A stretch of 64,000 bases of DNA from JBMOGA01 sp049318625 (GCA_049318625.1 JBMOGA010000001.1:124001-188000), one strand, 5' to 3'; positions 22,378 through 30,610 are shown, counted from the first letter of the stretch. Notes: generated from the letters alone by a model not told the origin. Made by a program: numbers and translations.

Positions 22378-22770
22378 TCACGGACGCGCGGCCGGGGCTG
22401 CCCGCCAACTCGCCCGGGCGAGTGCCGCGCAGAAGATGCCCGACGCGATGTGGAATGCGACGCTCACCCACCGGCCACTCGAGGTCGCCGCAATCCAGGC
22501 GTCTGCGAAACAGACGGCGACCGCGCAACCGAGCCAGAGGGCCAGCGCCCGCCATTCTCCCAGCGCGACGAAGGCGATCGCAAGGGCGCCGAGCCAGATG
22601 TCGCGCAGCGCGATGACATAGTGGAGCGCCGGAACCATAGCCTTCGGATCGATACCGAAGAACTTGGTGGCCGACGCCGGCACGAGGAAGAAGCGGACGC
22701 CGATCACGATCAGAGCGGCGCCGGTCAGGAGACCGAGGATCGCGACAACGCGCCGTTCCCTGCCGCCCAT
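22378..22770 (-). CDS. Small four-helix membrane protein (DUF4267-like)
   Basis: A 130-residue integral membrane protein with four hydrophobic segments. The N-terminal helix is followed by the segment FFGIDP and then HYVIALRDIWLG, a pattern I associate with DUF4267 proteins. The function is unknown. It starts four bases after the stop of the carbamoyltransferase gene, so it belongs to the same leftward operon. Confidence 0.6.
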   Translation of the reverse strand: MGGRERRVVAILGLLTGAALIVIGVRFFLVPASATKFFGIDPKAMVPALHYVIALRDIWLGALAIAFVALGEWRALALWLGCAVAVCFADAWIAATSSGRWVSVAFHIASGIFCAALARASWRAAPAARP

Positions 22771-22774
22771 CGCA

Positions 22775-24478
22775 TCACCTCTTCGACAGATAGAAGGTCT
22801 CGAGCACCAATGCGTCCATGTCGGTGCGCAGATAGCAGTCGATCGCCTCTTCGGGCCGGTTCACGATCGGCTCCTGCTCGTTGAAGCTCGTGTTGAGCAG
22901 AGCCGGCACGCCGGTCCGTCGGCCAAAGGCCTCGATGACCCTCCAGTATCGTGGATTGGTATCGCGATCGACGGTCTGGATGCGGCCGGTGTGATCGACG
23001 TGGATGCCGGCGGCCAGCAGGTGCGCCTTGTCGGCCTTCGCCCGCGGCGCCATGGTCATGAACGGGTCATCGTCATCGAACTCGAAGAACTCGGCGACGC
23101 GCTCTCTCAGGATCGCCGGCGCGAACGGCCGGAATCCTTCGCGGCGCTTGATCTTCTGATTGATGGTGTCGCGCATGGTCACCGAGCGGGGGTCGGCGAG
23201 GATCGAGCGGTGGCCGAGCGCCCGCGGGCCCATCTCGAAGCGTCCCTGGAACCAGCCGAGCACACGGCCGGCGGCCAGGTCTTGCGCGGCCCGCTCGATC
23301 ATAGAGTCCTCGGTCAAATGCTCGCAGGTGAGACCGCGCGCGGCAATGGCGGCGCGGATCTGCTCGTCGGTGTACGAGAGCCCGAGTGCGGCGCTGCGCA
23401 GCGTCCACGACCGCGGGCGACCGAGCGTCTGATGGTGATGCCAGAGCGCGGCACCGAGCGGGGCGCCCGAATCCGAGGCGACCGGCGGCACCCAGACATG
23501 CGCGTAGTCGGTCTCGGCCAGGACGCGCGCATTGGCGATGCAGTTGAGCGCGACGCCGCCGGTCAGCACGAGATTGCGCGACGGATGGGCTTTCGAAAGC
23601 GCCCGGCAGATGTGGAGGATGACCTCCTCGGTGCGCAACTGCAGGGCGTGGGCGATATCCTTGTGCCGCTGCGTCAACGGTTCGCCCGGCTGGCGCGGCG
23701 GTCCGAAGGTCTCGATGAATTTCGGGCCGAACGGCTGCAACATGCCGTAGGCGTCGTAGCTGAAATAGCTCATGTCGATGGCGTAACGGCCATCGTCGAT
23801 CAGCGCGATGACGTCGCGGAACTGGCGGTCGTAGGTCGGCCCGCCGAAGGCCGCGAGCGCCATGACCTTACCCTCGTCGGCGAACCCGGCGAACCCCAGG
23901 TAGTGGGTGACGAAGGTGTAGATCATCCCCAGCGAGTTGAACATGCCGAGGTGCCAATGGCGGTTCAGCCGGCCACCGGCTCCGGTGTAGACGCTCGTCG
24001 ATGCGTCGTCTCCGTAACCGTCCATGACGAGGACGGTGGCGTCCTCGAAGGGCGACACGAAGAACAGCGCGGCATGGGCATCGTGATGGCCCACGTTGTA
24101 GAGCGGCGGCAGCTGGCGGGTCGCGAACTGACCCCGCAGCTTGTAGCGCAGGCGCTGGTTGAGAAAGACGATCTCGTTGCGCTGCGTCGGGTGGGCGTCT
24201 TTGCGGATCAGGTTCCAGCTCGCCGGCAGCCGCCGCAGGACGGCCGCGGCGAACGTCCGGCGCAGCCGCGAGATGTCCCAGGGCGTGGCGAGTGCGTCGA
24301 TGTCGGCGAGGGATAGTCCACGGGCGGTCAGAGCGGCATCGAGGGCCCGGGCCGGGAAGCGCTGGGTGTGCTTCTTGCGATTGAGGCGCTCTTCTTCGAT
24401 CACGATCTCGGGCACGCCGTCGCGCAGCAGGGCAATACCGCTGTCGTGAGTGTCTGTTACGATGCCGAGAATACGCAC
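22775..24478 (-). CDS. Carbamoyltransferase, NodU/CmcH/TobZ family
   Basis: The 567-residue protein has the two-domain layout of O-carbamoyltransferases. The N-terminal YrdC/Kae1-like domain starts ILGIVTDTHDSGIALLRDG and has the GHHDAHAALFF metal site at about residue 130. The C-terminal domain holds GRFEMGPRALGHRSILADPR near 410 and ends ALLNTSFNEQEPIV. Members transfer the carbamoyl group of carbamoyl phosphate onto a hydroxyl of a sugar or antibiotic; NodU modifies Nod factors. The start is taken as GTG 24478 since the family N-terminus begins there; the longer frame runs through a terminator at 24588-24625. It heads an operon with a NodB-family protein and an acetyltransferase, pointing to modification of a surface or secreted glycan. 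Confidence 0.92.
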   Translation of the reverse strand: MRILGIVTDTHDSGIALLRDGVPEIVIEEERLNRKKHTQRFPARALDAALTARGLSLADIDALATPWDISRLRRTFAAAVLRRLPASWNLIRKDAHPTQRNEIVFLNQRLRYKLRGQFATRQLPPLYNVGHHDAHAALFFVSPFEDATVLVMDGYGDDASTSVYTGAGGRLNRHWHLGMFNSLGMIYTFVTHYLGFAGFADEGKVMALAAFGGPTYDRQFRDVIALIDDGRYAIDMSYFSYDAYGMLQPFGPKFIETFGPPRQPGEPLTQRHKDIAHALQLRTEEVILHICRALSKAHPSRNLVLTGGVALNCIANARVLAETDYAHVWVPPVASDSGAPLGAALWHHHQTLGRPRSWTLRSAALGLSYTDEQIRAAIAARGLTCEHLTEDSMIERAAQDLAAGRVLGWFQGRFEMGPRALGHRSILADPRSVTMRDTINQKIKRREGFRPFAPAILRERVAEFFEFDDDDPFMTMAPRAKADKAHLLAAGIHVDHTGRIQTVDRDTNPRYWRVIEAFGRRTGVPALLNTSFNEQEPIVNRPEEAIDCYLRTDMDALVLETFYLSKR

Positions 24479-24587
24479 AGGGCCGCCGGCTGAGAGAGGT
24501 CCGAGGCTGGCGTATGGCAAATGCCGAGGCTGTGGGCAAGTCCGGCGCACGAACAGGGCTACCGGAGCGCGGCGCGTTAACTTTTCG

Positions 24588-24659
24588 AAAAAAGTGGGGC
24601 GCAGAGACCCTGAACACTGCGCCCCTTGGATCACGCCGGGGAAGTTTTGTTTTCAGGGT
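24588..24659 (-). ncRNA. Putative attenuator leader or small RNA ending in a terminator, with loop complementarity
   Basis: On the minus strand GGGGCGCAG (24625-24617) and CTGCGCCCC (24604-24596) form a perfect 9-bp stem with a 12-base loop, followed by AC and TTTTTT (24593-24588): a strong intrinsic terminator 110 nt ahead of the carbamoyltransferase start. The loop contains TTCAGGGT, exactly complementary to ACCCTGAA found upstream in the same transcript (24659-24652). An upstream CCCC (24642-24638 region) could also pair with the GGGG of the stem. The element could be a small RNA or a leader with mutually exclusive folds. Confidence 0.55.
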
Positions 24660-24683
24660 TTTACGAAGCTAATGCTCCCGGCT

Positions 24684-24720
24684 TGAACAAGCTCTGAATA
24701 GGCTGTTCATCTCCCGTTCA
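24684..24720. promoter_or_regulatory. LexA-type box and mirrored half-sites upstream of macA
   Basis: GTTC (24705-24708) and GTTC (24716-24719) are exactly seven bases apart, the GTTC-N7-GTTC form of the alphaproteobacterial LexA box. A mirrored pair, GAAC (24685-24688) and GAAT (24696-24699), also seven bases apart, lies just to the left, so four half-sites form an approximate dyad. It sits between divergent transcription units. A two-component regulator site is an alternative. Confidence 0.5.
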
Positions 24721-24740
24721 TCCAGGCAGTCTGCCCGGAT
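24720..24740. repeat. Near-perfect 21-bp palindrome upstream of macA
   Basis: The arms ATCCAGGCAG and CTGCCCGGAT flank one central base and pair with a single mismatch. No T-run follows. It directly abuts the LexA-type box and may be another operator. Confidence 0.5.
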
Positions 24741-24835
24741 GGCCGCGCCGGCACGGCGACGGATCGACCGGTCCGCCGTCGTTTAGCCTGCAAGTCGGCC
24801 GAAGTGGGGTGCGTTACGGCCCCGGGGGTAAAGCA

Positions 24836-26353
24836 ATGACGAAGCGCCTGCGTCTCATGTTGTTCACGCTCCTCGTCCCGGTGGTGGCCGTCGCAATCGC
24901 CATTTACTCGGCTGTGGGGATGCCTGGCAGCGGCAGCGGCTCGCTGGTGTTCGACACCTCCGAAGTGACCCGGGGCGCGATCCGCAAGATCGTCTCAACC
25001 TCGGGTCCGGTCCGCTCGCTCATCACGGTGCAAGTCGGCTCCCAGCTCTCCGGGCAGGTCGGCGAAGTGATGGCCGACTTCAATACCGAAGTGAAGTCGG
25101 GCGACGTCCTTGCCGTGCTCGACACCAAGACCTACCGGGCGAAGGTCGCCCAGGCCCGGGCCGACTTCAACGCTGCCAAGGCGGCGCTGGTCAATCAGCA
25201 GGCGGCGGTCATTCGCGCGGAGGCGGTGCTGCGCCAGGCCGAGCGCAACATCGAGCGCCAGAAGCAGCTCTCGGCCAAAGGCGTGACCTCGCAGGCCACC
25301 CTCGATACGGCGCTGCGCGACCTCGAAGTCGCACAGGCCGAGATTGCCGTGGCAAAAGCCCAGGTTCAGACGGCAGAGGCGACGATCGCGCAGCGGCAGG
25401 CCCAACTCGATCAGGCCGAGATCGATCTCGACCGCACCTTCATCCGCTCGCCGATCGACGGCACGGTGATTGCGCGGACCGTCGATGTCGGACAGACGGT
25501 GGCCGCGAGCTTTCAGGCACCGGAGCTGTTCAAGATCGCCCAGGACCTGCGGCGCATCCGCATCGAAGCGCAAGTCAACGAGGCCGACGTGGGCGCCGTC
25601 GCCGAAGGCAACCCGGTCTCGTTCACGGTCGATGCCTATCCCGAGCGCAAGTTCGCGGGGCGGGTCACGCAGGTGCGGCTGTCGGCGACGGAGCTGCAGA
25701 ACATCGTCACCTACACGGTCATCGTTGAAGCGGCCAACGAGGATCGCCGTCTGTATCCCGGCATGACGGGCAACGTGCAGATCGAAACCGCACACCGCGA
25801 CAGCGTGCTTCGGGTGTCCAACGACGCGCTGCGCTACCGGCCGCGCGACGGCGCTCCGCAGGCTGCCGCTCCGGGCGGCGGACCGGCCGCCACAGGCGCC
25901 GCTGGCGCGGGCGGCGGGCGCGGCATGATGAAGGAGCGCATCGAGCGGCTGACCACCGAGCTCGCGCTGACGCCCGATCAGGTCAAGACGGTCGAAGAGG
26001 AGATGCGCAAGGTCTTCGCCGAGATGCGCGCCGAGGGCGGCATGAACAACCAGGGGGGTGCGGGCACCTGGGATCAAACCCAAACGCGCGCCCGCATTCA
26101 GGGGCGGCTCGAGCAGATGCTCGTGCGGATCATCACGGACGCCCAGAGGCCGGCTTATGAGAAATGGCGCACCACCCGGCGCGATACGCAGGCCGTGGGG
26201 CGCACGCAGACCCTGTGGGTTCTCGGCAAAGGCGGGCCCGAGCGTCGCTCCGTGCAGCTCGGCATTTCGGACGACGTCTACACCGAGATCGTCGGCGGGC
26301 CGCTGATCGTGGGCGAGAAGCTCATCACGCGGGCCCGCGAGGCCAAGAAATGA
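24836..26353 (+). CDS. macA: MacA-type periplasmic adaptor with a Spy/CpxP-like helical insertion
   Basis: The 505-residue protein starts with an inner-membrane anchor (about residues 7-26). The lipoyl and long coiled-coil domains (about 60-205) follow, then FIRSPIDGTVIARTVDVGQT, a beta-barrel and a membrane-proximal domain, as in MacA. MacA bridges MacB and an outer-membrane channel. Unusually, residues of about 345-450 are inserted: a Gly/Ala/Pro-rich linker, then helices with LALTPDQVKTVEEEMRKVF and QMLVRIITDAQRPAYEKW, resembling the LTPxQ repeats of Spy/CpxP-type periplasmic proteins. ATG 24836 is used because it begins the basic anchor. Its stop overlaps the start of the ATPase gene as ATGA. 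Confidence 0.88.
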   Translation: MTKRLRLMLFTLLVPVVAVAIAIYSAVGMPGSGSGSLVFDTSEVTRGAIRKIVSTSGPVRSLITVQVGSQLSGQVGEVMADFNTEVKSGDVLAVLDTKTYRAKVAQARADFNAAKAALVNQQAAVIRAEAVLRQAERNIERQKQLSAKGVTSQATLDTALRDLEVAQAEIAVAKAQVQTAEATIAQRQAQLDQAEIDLDRTFIRSPIDGTVIARTVDVGQTVAASFQAPELFKIAQDLRRIRIEAQVNEADVGAVAEGNPVSFTVDAYPERKFAGRVTQVRLSATELQNIVTYTVIVEAANEDRRLYPGMTGNVQIETAHRDSVLRVSNDALRYRPRDGAPQAAAPGGGPAATGAAGAGGGRGMMKERIERLTTELALTPDQVKTVEEEMRKVFAEMRAEGGMNNQGGAGTWDQTQTRARIQGRLEQMLVRIITDAQRPAYEKWRTTRRDTQAVGRTQTLWVLGKGGPERRSVQLGISDDVYTEIVGGPLIVGEKLITRAREAKK

Positions 26354-27102
26354 ACGCGCCGCTCGACAGCCGGTCGCTCGCGCCGGCCTCGCCGCCGCTG
26401 ATTTCGGCCCGCGACGTCCAGAAGCATTATGAGCTCGGCGGCGAGACGGTCCGTGCGCTGGACGGCGTGACGTTCGACATTGCCCAGGGCGAGTTCGTCG
26501 CGATCATGGGGCCATCCGGATCCGGCAAGTCGACCATGATGAACCTGATCGGCGCGCTCGATGTGCCGACCACGGGGCATCTGCTGATTGCGGGGCGCGA
26601 CATCGGCACGCTCGACACCGATGCGTTGGCGCTGTTGCGCCATGCGACGATCGGATTCGTGTTCCAGCAGTTCAACCTGCTGCCGCGAACCAGCGCGCTC
26701 CAGCAGGTGATGCTGCCGCTCGTCTATGCGACGCCGAAGCCGACGGATCCGGCCGGGGCTGCCCGGCAGCGACTGGAGCAGGTCGGTCTCGGCAACCGGC
26801 TCGACCATCACCCGCGCCAGCTGTCCGGCGGCCAACAGCAACGCGTCGCCATCGCGCGTGCGCTCGTCAACAACCCCAAGATCCTGCTCGCCGACGAGCC
26901 GACCGGCGCGCTCGACAGCCGTACCAGCGAAGAGATCATGACCCTGTTCGATGCGCTGAACCGCGAAGGCATCACGGTCATTCTCGTCACCCACGATCCC
27001 GAGATCGCCGCCTGGGCCCGCCGGCGCATCCTGTTCCGCGACGGCAAGATCGTCGAGGACGTCGTCACGCCGGGCCGCCGCACAAGCGCGGAGGCCGCCT
27101 GA
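26350..27102 (+). CDS. MacB-type ABC transporter ATPase
   Basis: This 250-residue ATPase has Walker A GPSGSGKST (about residue 55), Q-loop FVFQQFNLLP, signature LSGGQQQRVAIARAL and Walker B ILLADEPTGALDS. It belongs to the LolD/MacB (MJ0796) group that powers mechanotransmission transporters. It is encoded separately from the permease, unlike E. coli MacB, in which both domains are fused. Start and stop overlap the neighbouring genes by 4 and 1 nt, so all three proteins are translationally coupled. Confidence 0.95.
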   Translation: MNAPLDSRSLAPASPPLISARDVQKHYELGGETVRALDGVTFDIAQGEFVAIMGPSGSGKSTMMNLIGALDVPTTGHLLIAGRDIGTLDTDALALLRHATIGFVFQQFNLLPRTSALQQVMLPLVYATPKPTDPAGAARQRLEQVGLGNRLDHHPRQLSGGQQQRVAIARALVNNPKILLADEPTGALDSRTSEEIMTLFDALNREGITVILVTHDPEIAAWARRRILFRDGKIVEDVVTPGRRTSAEAA

Positions 27103-28334
27103 TGAACGTGATCGACTTCATCCGGGTCGCGCTCGCGGCCATTCTCGCCAACAAGTTGCGGAGCGCGCTGACGACACTCGGCATCGTGATCGGTGTGGCG
27201 GCCGTCATCGTCATGGTGGCGATCGGACTCGGCGCGCGCTCGGAGGTCGACCGGCAGATCAACAGCCTCGGCTCGAACATGCTCGTGGTCTTTCCGGGCT
27301 CTTCGCGCGTCGGTGGACGGTCTGGTGGGGCCGGCACCGATCTGCCGCTCGGAGAGGCGGACGTCGAGTCGATCCGCGCGAAGATCCCGTCCGTCATTGC
27401 GATCAGCGGCCAGCTCAACGGCAGCGCGCCCGTCGTGTTCGGCAACCGCAACTGGACGTCGACCATTTCGGGCGTGCATCAGGACTACGCCACCGTGCGC
27501 GACTGGACCATCGTCGCGGGCCGCGACTTCGGGGCCGCCGACATGCGCACCTCGGGCCGCGTCGCCATCATCGGCCAGACGATCGTGAAGCAGCTGTTCG
27601 ACGGCAGCGACCCGATCGGCCAGGTGCTGCGCATCAGGAACACACCGTTCCAGGTGATCGGGCTGCTCGAAGCGAAGGGCCAGTCGACGATGGGCCGGGA
27701 CCAGGACGATATCGTGCTGCTGCCGATCGCGGCGGCGCGCGGCAAGATCGTCGGGCGCAGCCAGGTTCAGACCGAGCAGGTCGGCCAGATCAACGTCAAA
27801 TTCGAGGACGGGACCGATCTCGATGGGGCCCAGGTCGAGATCGAGCAACTGCTGCGGCAGCGCCGCCGCATTGCCGTCGGGGCCGAGGACAACTTCAGCG
27901 TCCGCAACATCGCGGAGTTTCTGAAGGCGCGGACGGCGGCCCTGACCACGCTCGGCTGGCTGCTGGCCGCGACGTCGGCGATCGCGCTGGTGGTCGGCGG
28001 CATCGGAATCATGAACATCATGCTGGTATCGGTCACCGAGCGGACGCGCGAGATCGGCCTCCGGATGGCGGTCGGCGCGCGCCGCCACGACATCATGATG
28101 CAGTTCCTGGTGGAGGCGGTGACGTTGTGCGTGCTCGGTGGTCTGATCGGCGTCGTGCTCGGGGTCGGCTCGGCCTACGCCATGGGTGCCGCGGCTAACT
28201 GGCCGATCCTGATCTCACCCGAGACCATCCTGCTGGCGCTCGCGGCGGCGGCCGGCACCGGCGTGTTCTTCGGCTTCTTCCCGGCGCGCCGGGCGGCGCA
28301 TCTCAACCCGATCGACGCTCTGCGCAGCGAATAA
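27102..28334 (+). CDS. MacB-type ABC transporter permease
   Basis: The 410-residue protein has the MacB topology. TM1 lies at about residues 20-45 (ALTTLGIVIGVAAVIVMVAI); a large periplasmic MacB-PCD domain covers about 50-275, and three C-terminal helices lie at about 285-400. The NIMLVSVTERTREIGLRMAV coupling segment and the final PARRAAHLNPIDALR motif are conserved. With the adaptor and ATPase it should form a tripartite pump that extrudes periplasmic substrates such as peptides, lipids or macrolide-like molecules. No outer-membrane channel is encoded nearby, so a TolC encoded elsewhere would be needed. Confidence 0.95.
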   Translation: MNVIDFIRVALAAILANKLRSALTTLGIVIGVAAVIVMVAIGLGARSEVDRQINSLGSNMLVVFPGSSRVGGRSGGAGTDLPLGEADVESIRAKIPSVIAISGQLNGSAPVVFGNRNWTSTISGVHQDYATVRDWTIVAGRDFGAADMRTSGRVAIIGQTIVKQLFDGSDPIGQVLRIRNTPFQVIGLLEAKGQSTMGRDQDDIVLLPIAAARGKIVGRSQVQTEQVGQINVKFEDGTDLDGAQVEIEQLLRQRRRIAVGAEDNFSVRNIAEFLKARTAALTTLGWLLAATSAIALVVGGIGIMNIMLVSVTERTREIGLRMAVGARRHDIMMQFLVEAVTLCVLGGLIGVVLGVGSAYAMGAAANWPILISPETILLALAAAAGTGVFFGFFPARRAAHLNPIDALRSE

Positions 28335-28422
28335 CGCCCGCCGCCACCTCCGCCCGGGTTGTCAGACCTGGCGTCTCGTAATAGCCATCGGGTCAGACTG
28401 CCCCGGGGGAGGCCAGACGCCA

Positions 28423-29064
28423 ATGGCGAGCACTCCGCGTTCGCGCGGCCGGCCGCGAAGCGAGACGACACGTCGCGCAATTCTCGACGCCGCGCTGGAA
28501 CTTGCGGAGCGCGAACCCTATGGCGACGTGACGGTGGACCGCATCGCGCTGGCGGCCAAGGTCGGCAAACAGTCGATCTACCGGTGGTGGACGTCGAAGG
28601 CCGACGTGATCCTCGAGGCGTTCGCCGAGTGCCAGCCGGGCGAGCCACCGCCGATGACTGGTGCGGACGACGCGATCGTGGCGCTCGAACTCACCCTGCA
28701 ATCACTCAGTGCGCGAACCACCACGCCGGCGGCCGCGCGGGTGATGCGCGGCCTGCTCGCTGAAGCACAGCTCGACGACGTCCTGCGTCAAAAGCTCGAC
28801 CAGCGTCTCCTGGCACCCTGGCGCGCGATGCTGGCAGCCATTCTGGCCCAAGGTCAGGCGCGGGGCGAAGTGCGCGCCGATGTCGACATGGCGGCGGCGA
28901 TCGACCTGATCCTCGGGGGGTTGTGGATCCGCCTGCTTGCAGTGGCACCCGCGGAGGGAGCGCAGCCCCCCATCGCGCCGATCATCCAGATGCTGCGGCC
29001 GGCACTCGTGCCTGCCGACCGCGCCCGCGCGACGCGGCCGGATGGCGGCGTGTTCGAGGCCTGA
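28423..29064 (+). CDS. TetR/AcrR family transcriptional regulator
   Basis: The 213-residue protein has an N-terminal TetR helix-turn-helix (RSETTRRAILDAALELAERE, then VTVDRIALAAKVGKQSIYRW) and a C-terminal all-helical ligand domain resembling the TetR_C_11/33 type. GGGGGAGG lies about ten bases before the ATG. It follows the macB permease gene by 88 nt on the same strand and might regulate the exporter, but I see no inverted repeat that would show this. Confidence 0.9.
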   Translation: MASTPRSRGRPRSETTRRAILDAALELAEREPYGDVTVDRIALAAKVGKQSIYRWWTSKADVILEAFAECQPGEPPPMTGADDAIVALELTLQSLSARTTTPAAARVMRGLLAEAQLDDVLRQKLDQRLLAPWRAMLAAILAQGQARGEVRADVDMAAAIDLILGGLWIRLLAVAPAEGAQPPIAPIIQMLRPALVPADRARATRPDGGVFEA

Positions 29065-29093
29065 GCGGGGCGCGTGCCAAATCGGCACGGCCA

Positions 29094-29108
29094 TTAAACC
29101 GGACTTAA
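29094..29108 (+). promoter_or_regulatory. CtrA box upstream of the lipoprotein gene
   Basis: TTAA (29094-29097), seven bases, TTAA (29105-29108) followed by CC is a full match to the CtrA recognition sequence TTAA-N7-TTAA. It lies 56 nt before the start codon at 29164, in a non-coding gap. Confidence 0.7.
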
Positions 29109-29163
29109 CCCTGTTGGCGGCACACTCGGAGCCGGTGTTGTTGTCGTTGCCAGGTGTCGAGTC

Positions 29164-29559
29164 ATGTTGCTTTCGTGTGATGGCCGCCGGCCATCGATCC
29201 CGCTGGTTGCTCTGGTTGCGGCCGCCAGCCTTCTCTCTGCGGGTTGTGCCTCGAAGACGCAGACCCGCACCTACGCGCAGATGACTGCGCCGTCCTATGA
29301 CAATCTCGGCCGCAAGCCGCAGATGGAGGACGACGGACTGCCAGCCCAGATCGCTCCGCCGCGCCGTGCTCAGGTCGAGCCCGACGATCCGCGCGAGCCG
29401 TACAGCCGCAACTACGGTCAGCCCGCGCCGAAGGGGTGGACCAACACGGCGGCGCTGGCGCCGACGCGCAGTCTCCAGCCGCACCGTCATCCCGTCCGTT
29501 CCGAGGACGAGGCTCTGATTGCGCAGGCGATCCTCGTGCACGAGCAGCGGTATCGCTGA
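29164..29559 (+). CDS. Putative cell-cycle-regulated lipoprotein of unknown function
   Basis: The 131-residue protein has a lipoprotein signal peptide with the lipobox LSAGC, giving a mature N-terminal cysteine at about residue 28. The rest is Pro- and Arg-rich, low in hydrophobic residues (TYAQMTAPSYDNLG, RRAQVEPDDPREPYSRNYG) and probably extended. I do not recognise a family. A full CtrA box lies 56 nt upstream, which suggests expression tied to the cell cycle or to motility/envelope programmes. Confidence 0.7.
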   Translation: MLLSCDGRRPSIPLVALVAAASLLSAGCASKTQTRTYAQMTAPSYDNLGRKPQMEDDGLPAQIAPPRRAQVEPDDPREPYSRNYGQPAPKGWTNTAALAPTRSLQPHRHPVRSEDEALIAQAILVHEQRYR

Positions 29560-29601
29560 CGCCACGCCCGGGCGGCCGGACGATCTCTGCCGGCCCCCGC
29601 G

Positions 29602-30024
29602 CTAGCCGCGCATGAGCCAGCGACCGCCATGCACCGCCGTCGCGGCCGACAGGTCATGGTTGTACACATAGGTCCACGCTGCGATCGTCGTGCCGTCGGC
29701 CAAGCGCGCCGTCACCTTCTCGCGTCGATACTCGCTGTCCGCAGGCCGTCCCGGAACGATGCTCTCGTAGGGGTCGAGCCACCTGAAGCTGTGGTCGGGA
29801 TCGGCGAGCGCTACGATCTCGCCGTGCACCACATCCGCCGGATCGTCCGACAACAGAAGGCCTGGATAGTTGCCGAGGTCGTACAGGCGCGCCGCGAGCA
29901 TCGCCGTGCCGACGAACGTGCTCTCGCGCGCGAGACGGTCCCGCTGGGATTTCCCGAAGCGCCAGCCGTCGGCCGCGCGCATCAAGGTGCCGTAGACGAA
30001 AAGGTGGACGAGCGACTCCGTCAT
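29602..30024 (-). CDS. Gamma-glutamylcyclotransferase family protein
   Basis: This 140-residue protein has the AIG2/GGCT fold. The N-terminal glycine-rich turn is LFVYGTLM at residues 8-15, YDLGNYPGLLLS lies mid-chain, and RWLDPYE carries the probable catalytic Glu. Family members cyclise gamma-glutamyl amines, releasing 5-oxoproline. GGGAG lies five bases before the ATG on the minus strand. The substrate (glutathione peptide, gamma-glutamylamine) cannot be determined. It is a single gene between unrelated neighbours. Confidence 0.9.
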   Translation of the reverse strand: MTESLVHLFVYGTLMRAADGWRFGKSQRDRLARESTFVGTAMLAARLYDLGNYPGLLLSDDPADVVHGEIVALADPDHSFRWLDPYESIVPGRPADSEYRREKVTARLADGTTIAAWTYVYNHDLSAATAVHGGRWLMRG

Positions 30025-30121
30025 GCTTGCTCCCGGATCATCACGGCGCGATCACCCCCTTGTTGATCGCAGTTGATCTCGCTTTCGGCGAAGGTGTCGT
30101 CAAGCCTCGCTCTCAGATGGG

Positions 30122-30610
30122 ATGACGACCGTGAGCCTGATCAGAAAACTTTCGACCGTCGCGCTCGGGGCAGCGCTGTTCGTGTGGGTCACGGCACTGG
30201 CCGGACTTGCGGTCGCAGCGCCGAAGACGGCGCCGGTGTTCAGCGGCATCGTCTCCGGCGTGGCCGTCGGCGGGTATGATCCGGTGGCCTATTTCTCCGC
30301 CGGCAAGCCGGTGAAGGGCGACGCCGCGTTCCAGCTCACCCATGAAGGTGTGGCCTGGCGGTTTGCGTCGGCCGCGAACCGGGAGGCGTTTCGCGCCGAT
30401 CCGGCCCGCTATGCCCCGCAGTACGGTGGCTATTGCGCCTGGGCGGTCGCCGAAGGCTATACCGCCAAGGGCGACCCGGAGGCGTGGCGCATCGTCGATG
30501 GCAAGCTGTATCTGAACTACAATCGATCGGTACAGCGCACCTGGGAGAAGGACGTCCCTGGCAACGTCCGGCGCGGCGACGCCAACTGGCCTCGGGTGCT
30601 GAACAAGTGA
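30122..30610 (+). CDS. Exported YHS domain protein
   Basis: The 162-residue protein has an N-terminal signal sequence (about residues 12-33, ending AVAAP) and one YHS domain: SGVAVGGYDPVAYFSAGKPV, VAWRFASAANREAFRADP and ARYAPQYGGYCAWAVAEG. YHS domains are small metal-linked modules, often with copper or heavy-metal handling proteins; periplasmic copies are common near transport or lipid genes. The C-terminal part (LYLNYNRSVQRTWEKD) is typical of this exported class. It converges with glyS. Confidence 0.85.
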   Translation: MTTVSLIRKLSTVALGAALFVWVTALAGLAVAAPKTAPVFSGIVSGVAVGGYDPVAYFSAGKPVKGDAAFQLTHEGVAWRFASAANREAFRADPARYAPQYGGYCAWAVAEGYTAKGDPEAWRIVDGKLYLNYNRSVQRTWEKDVPGNVRRGDANWPRVLNK

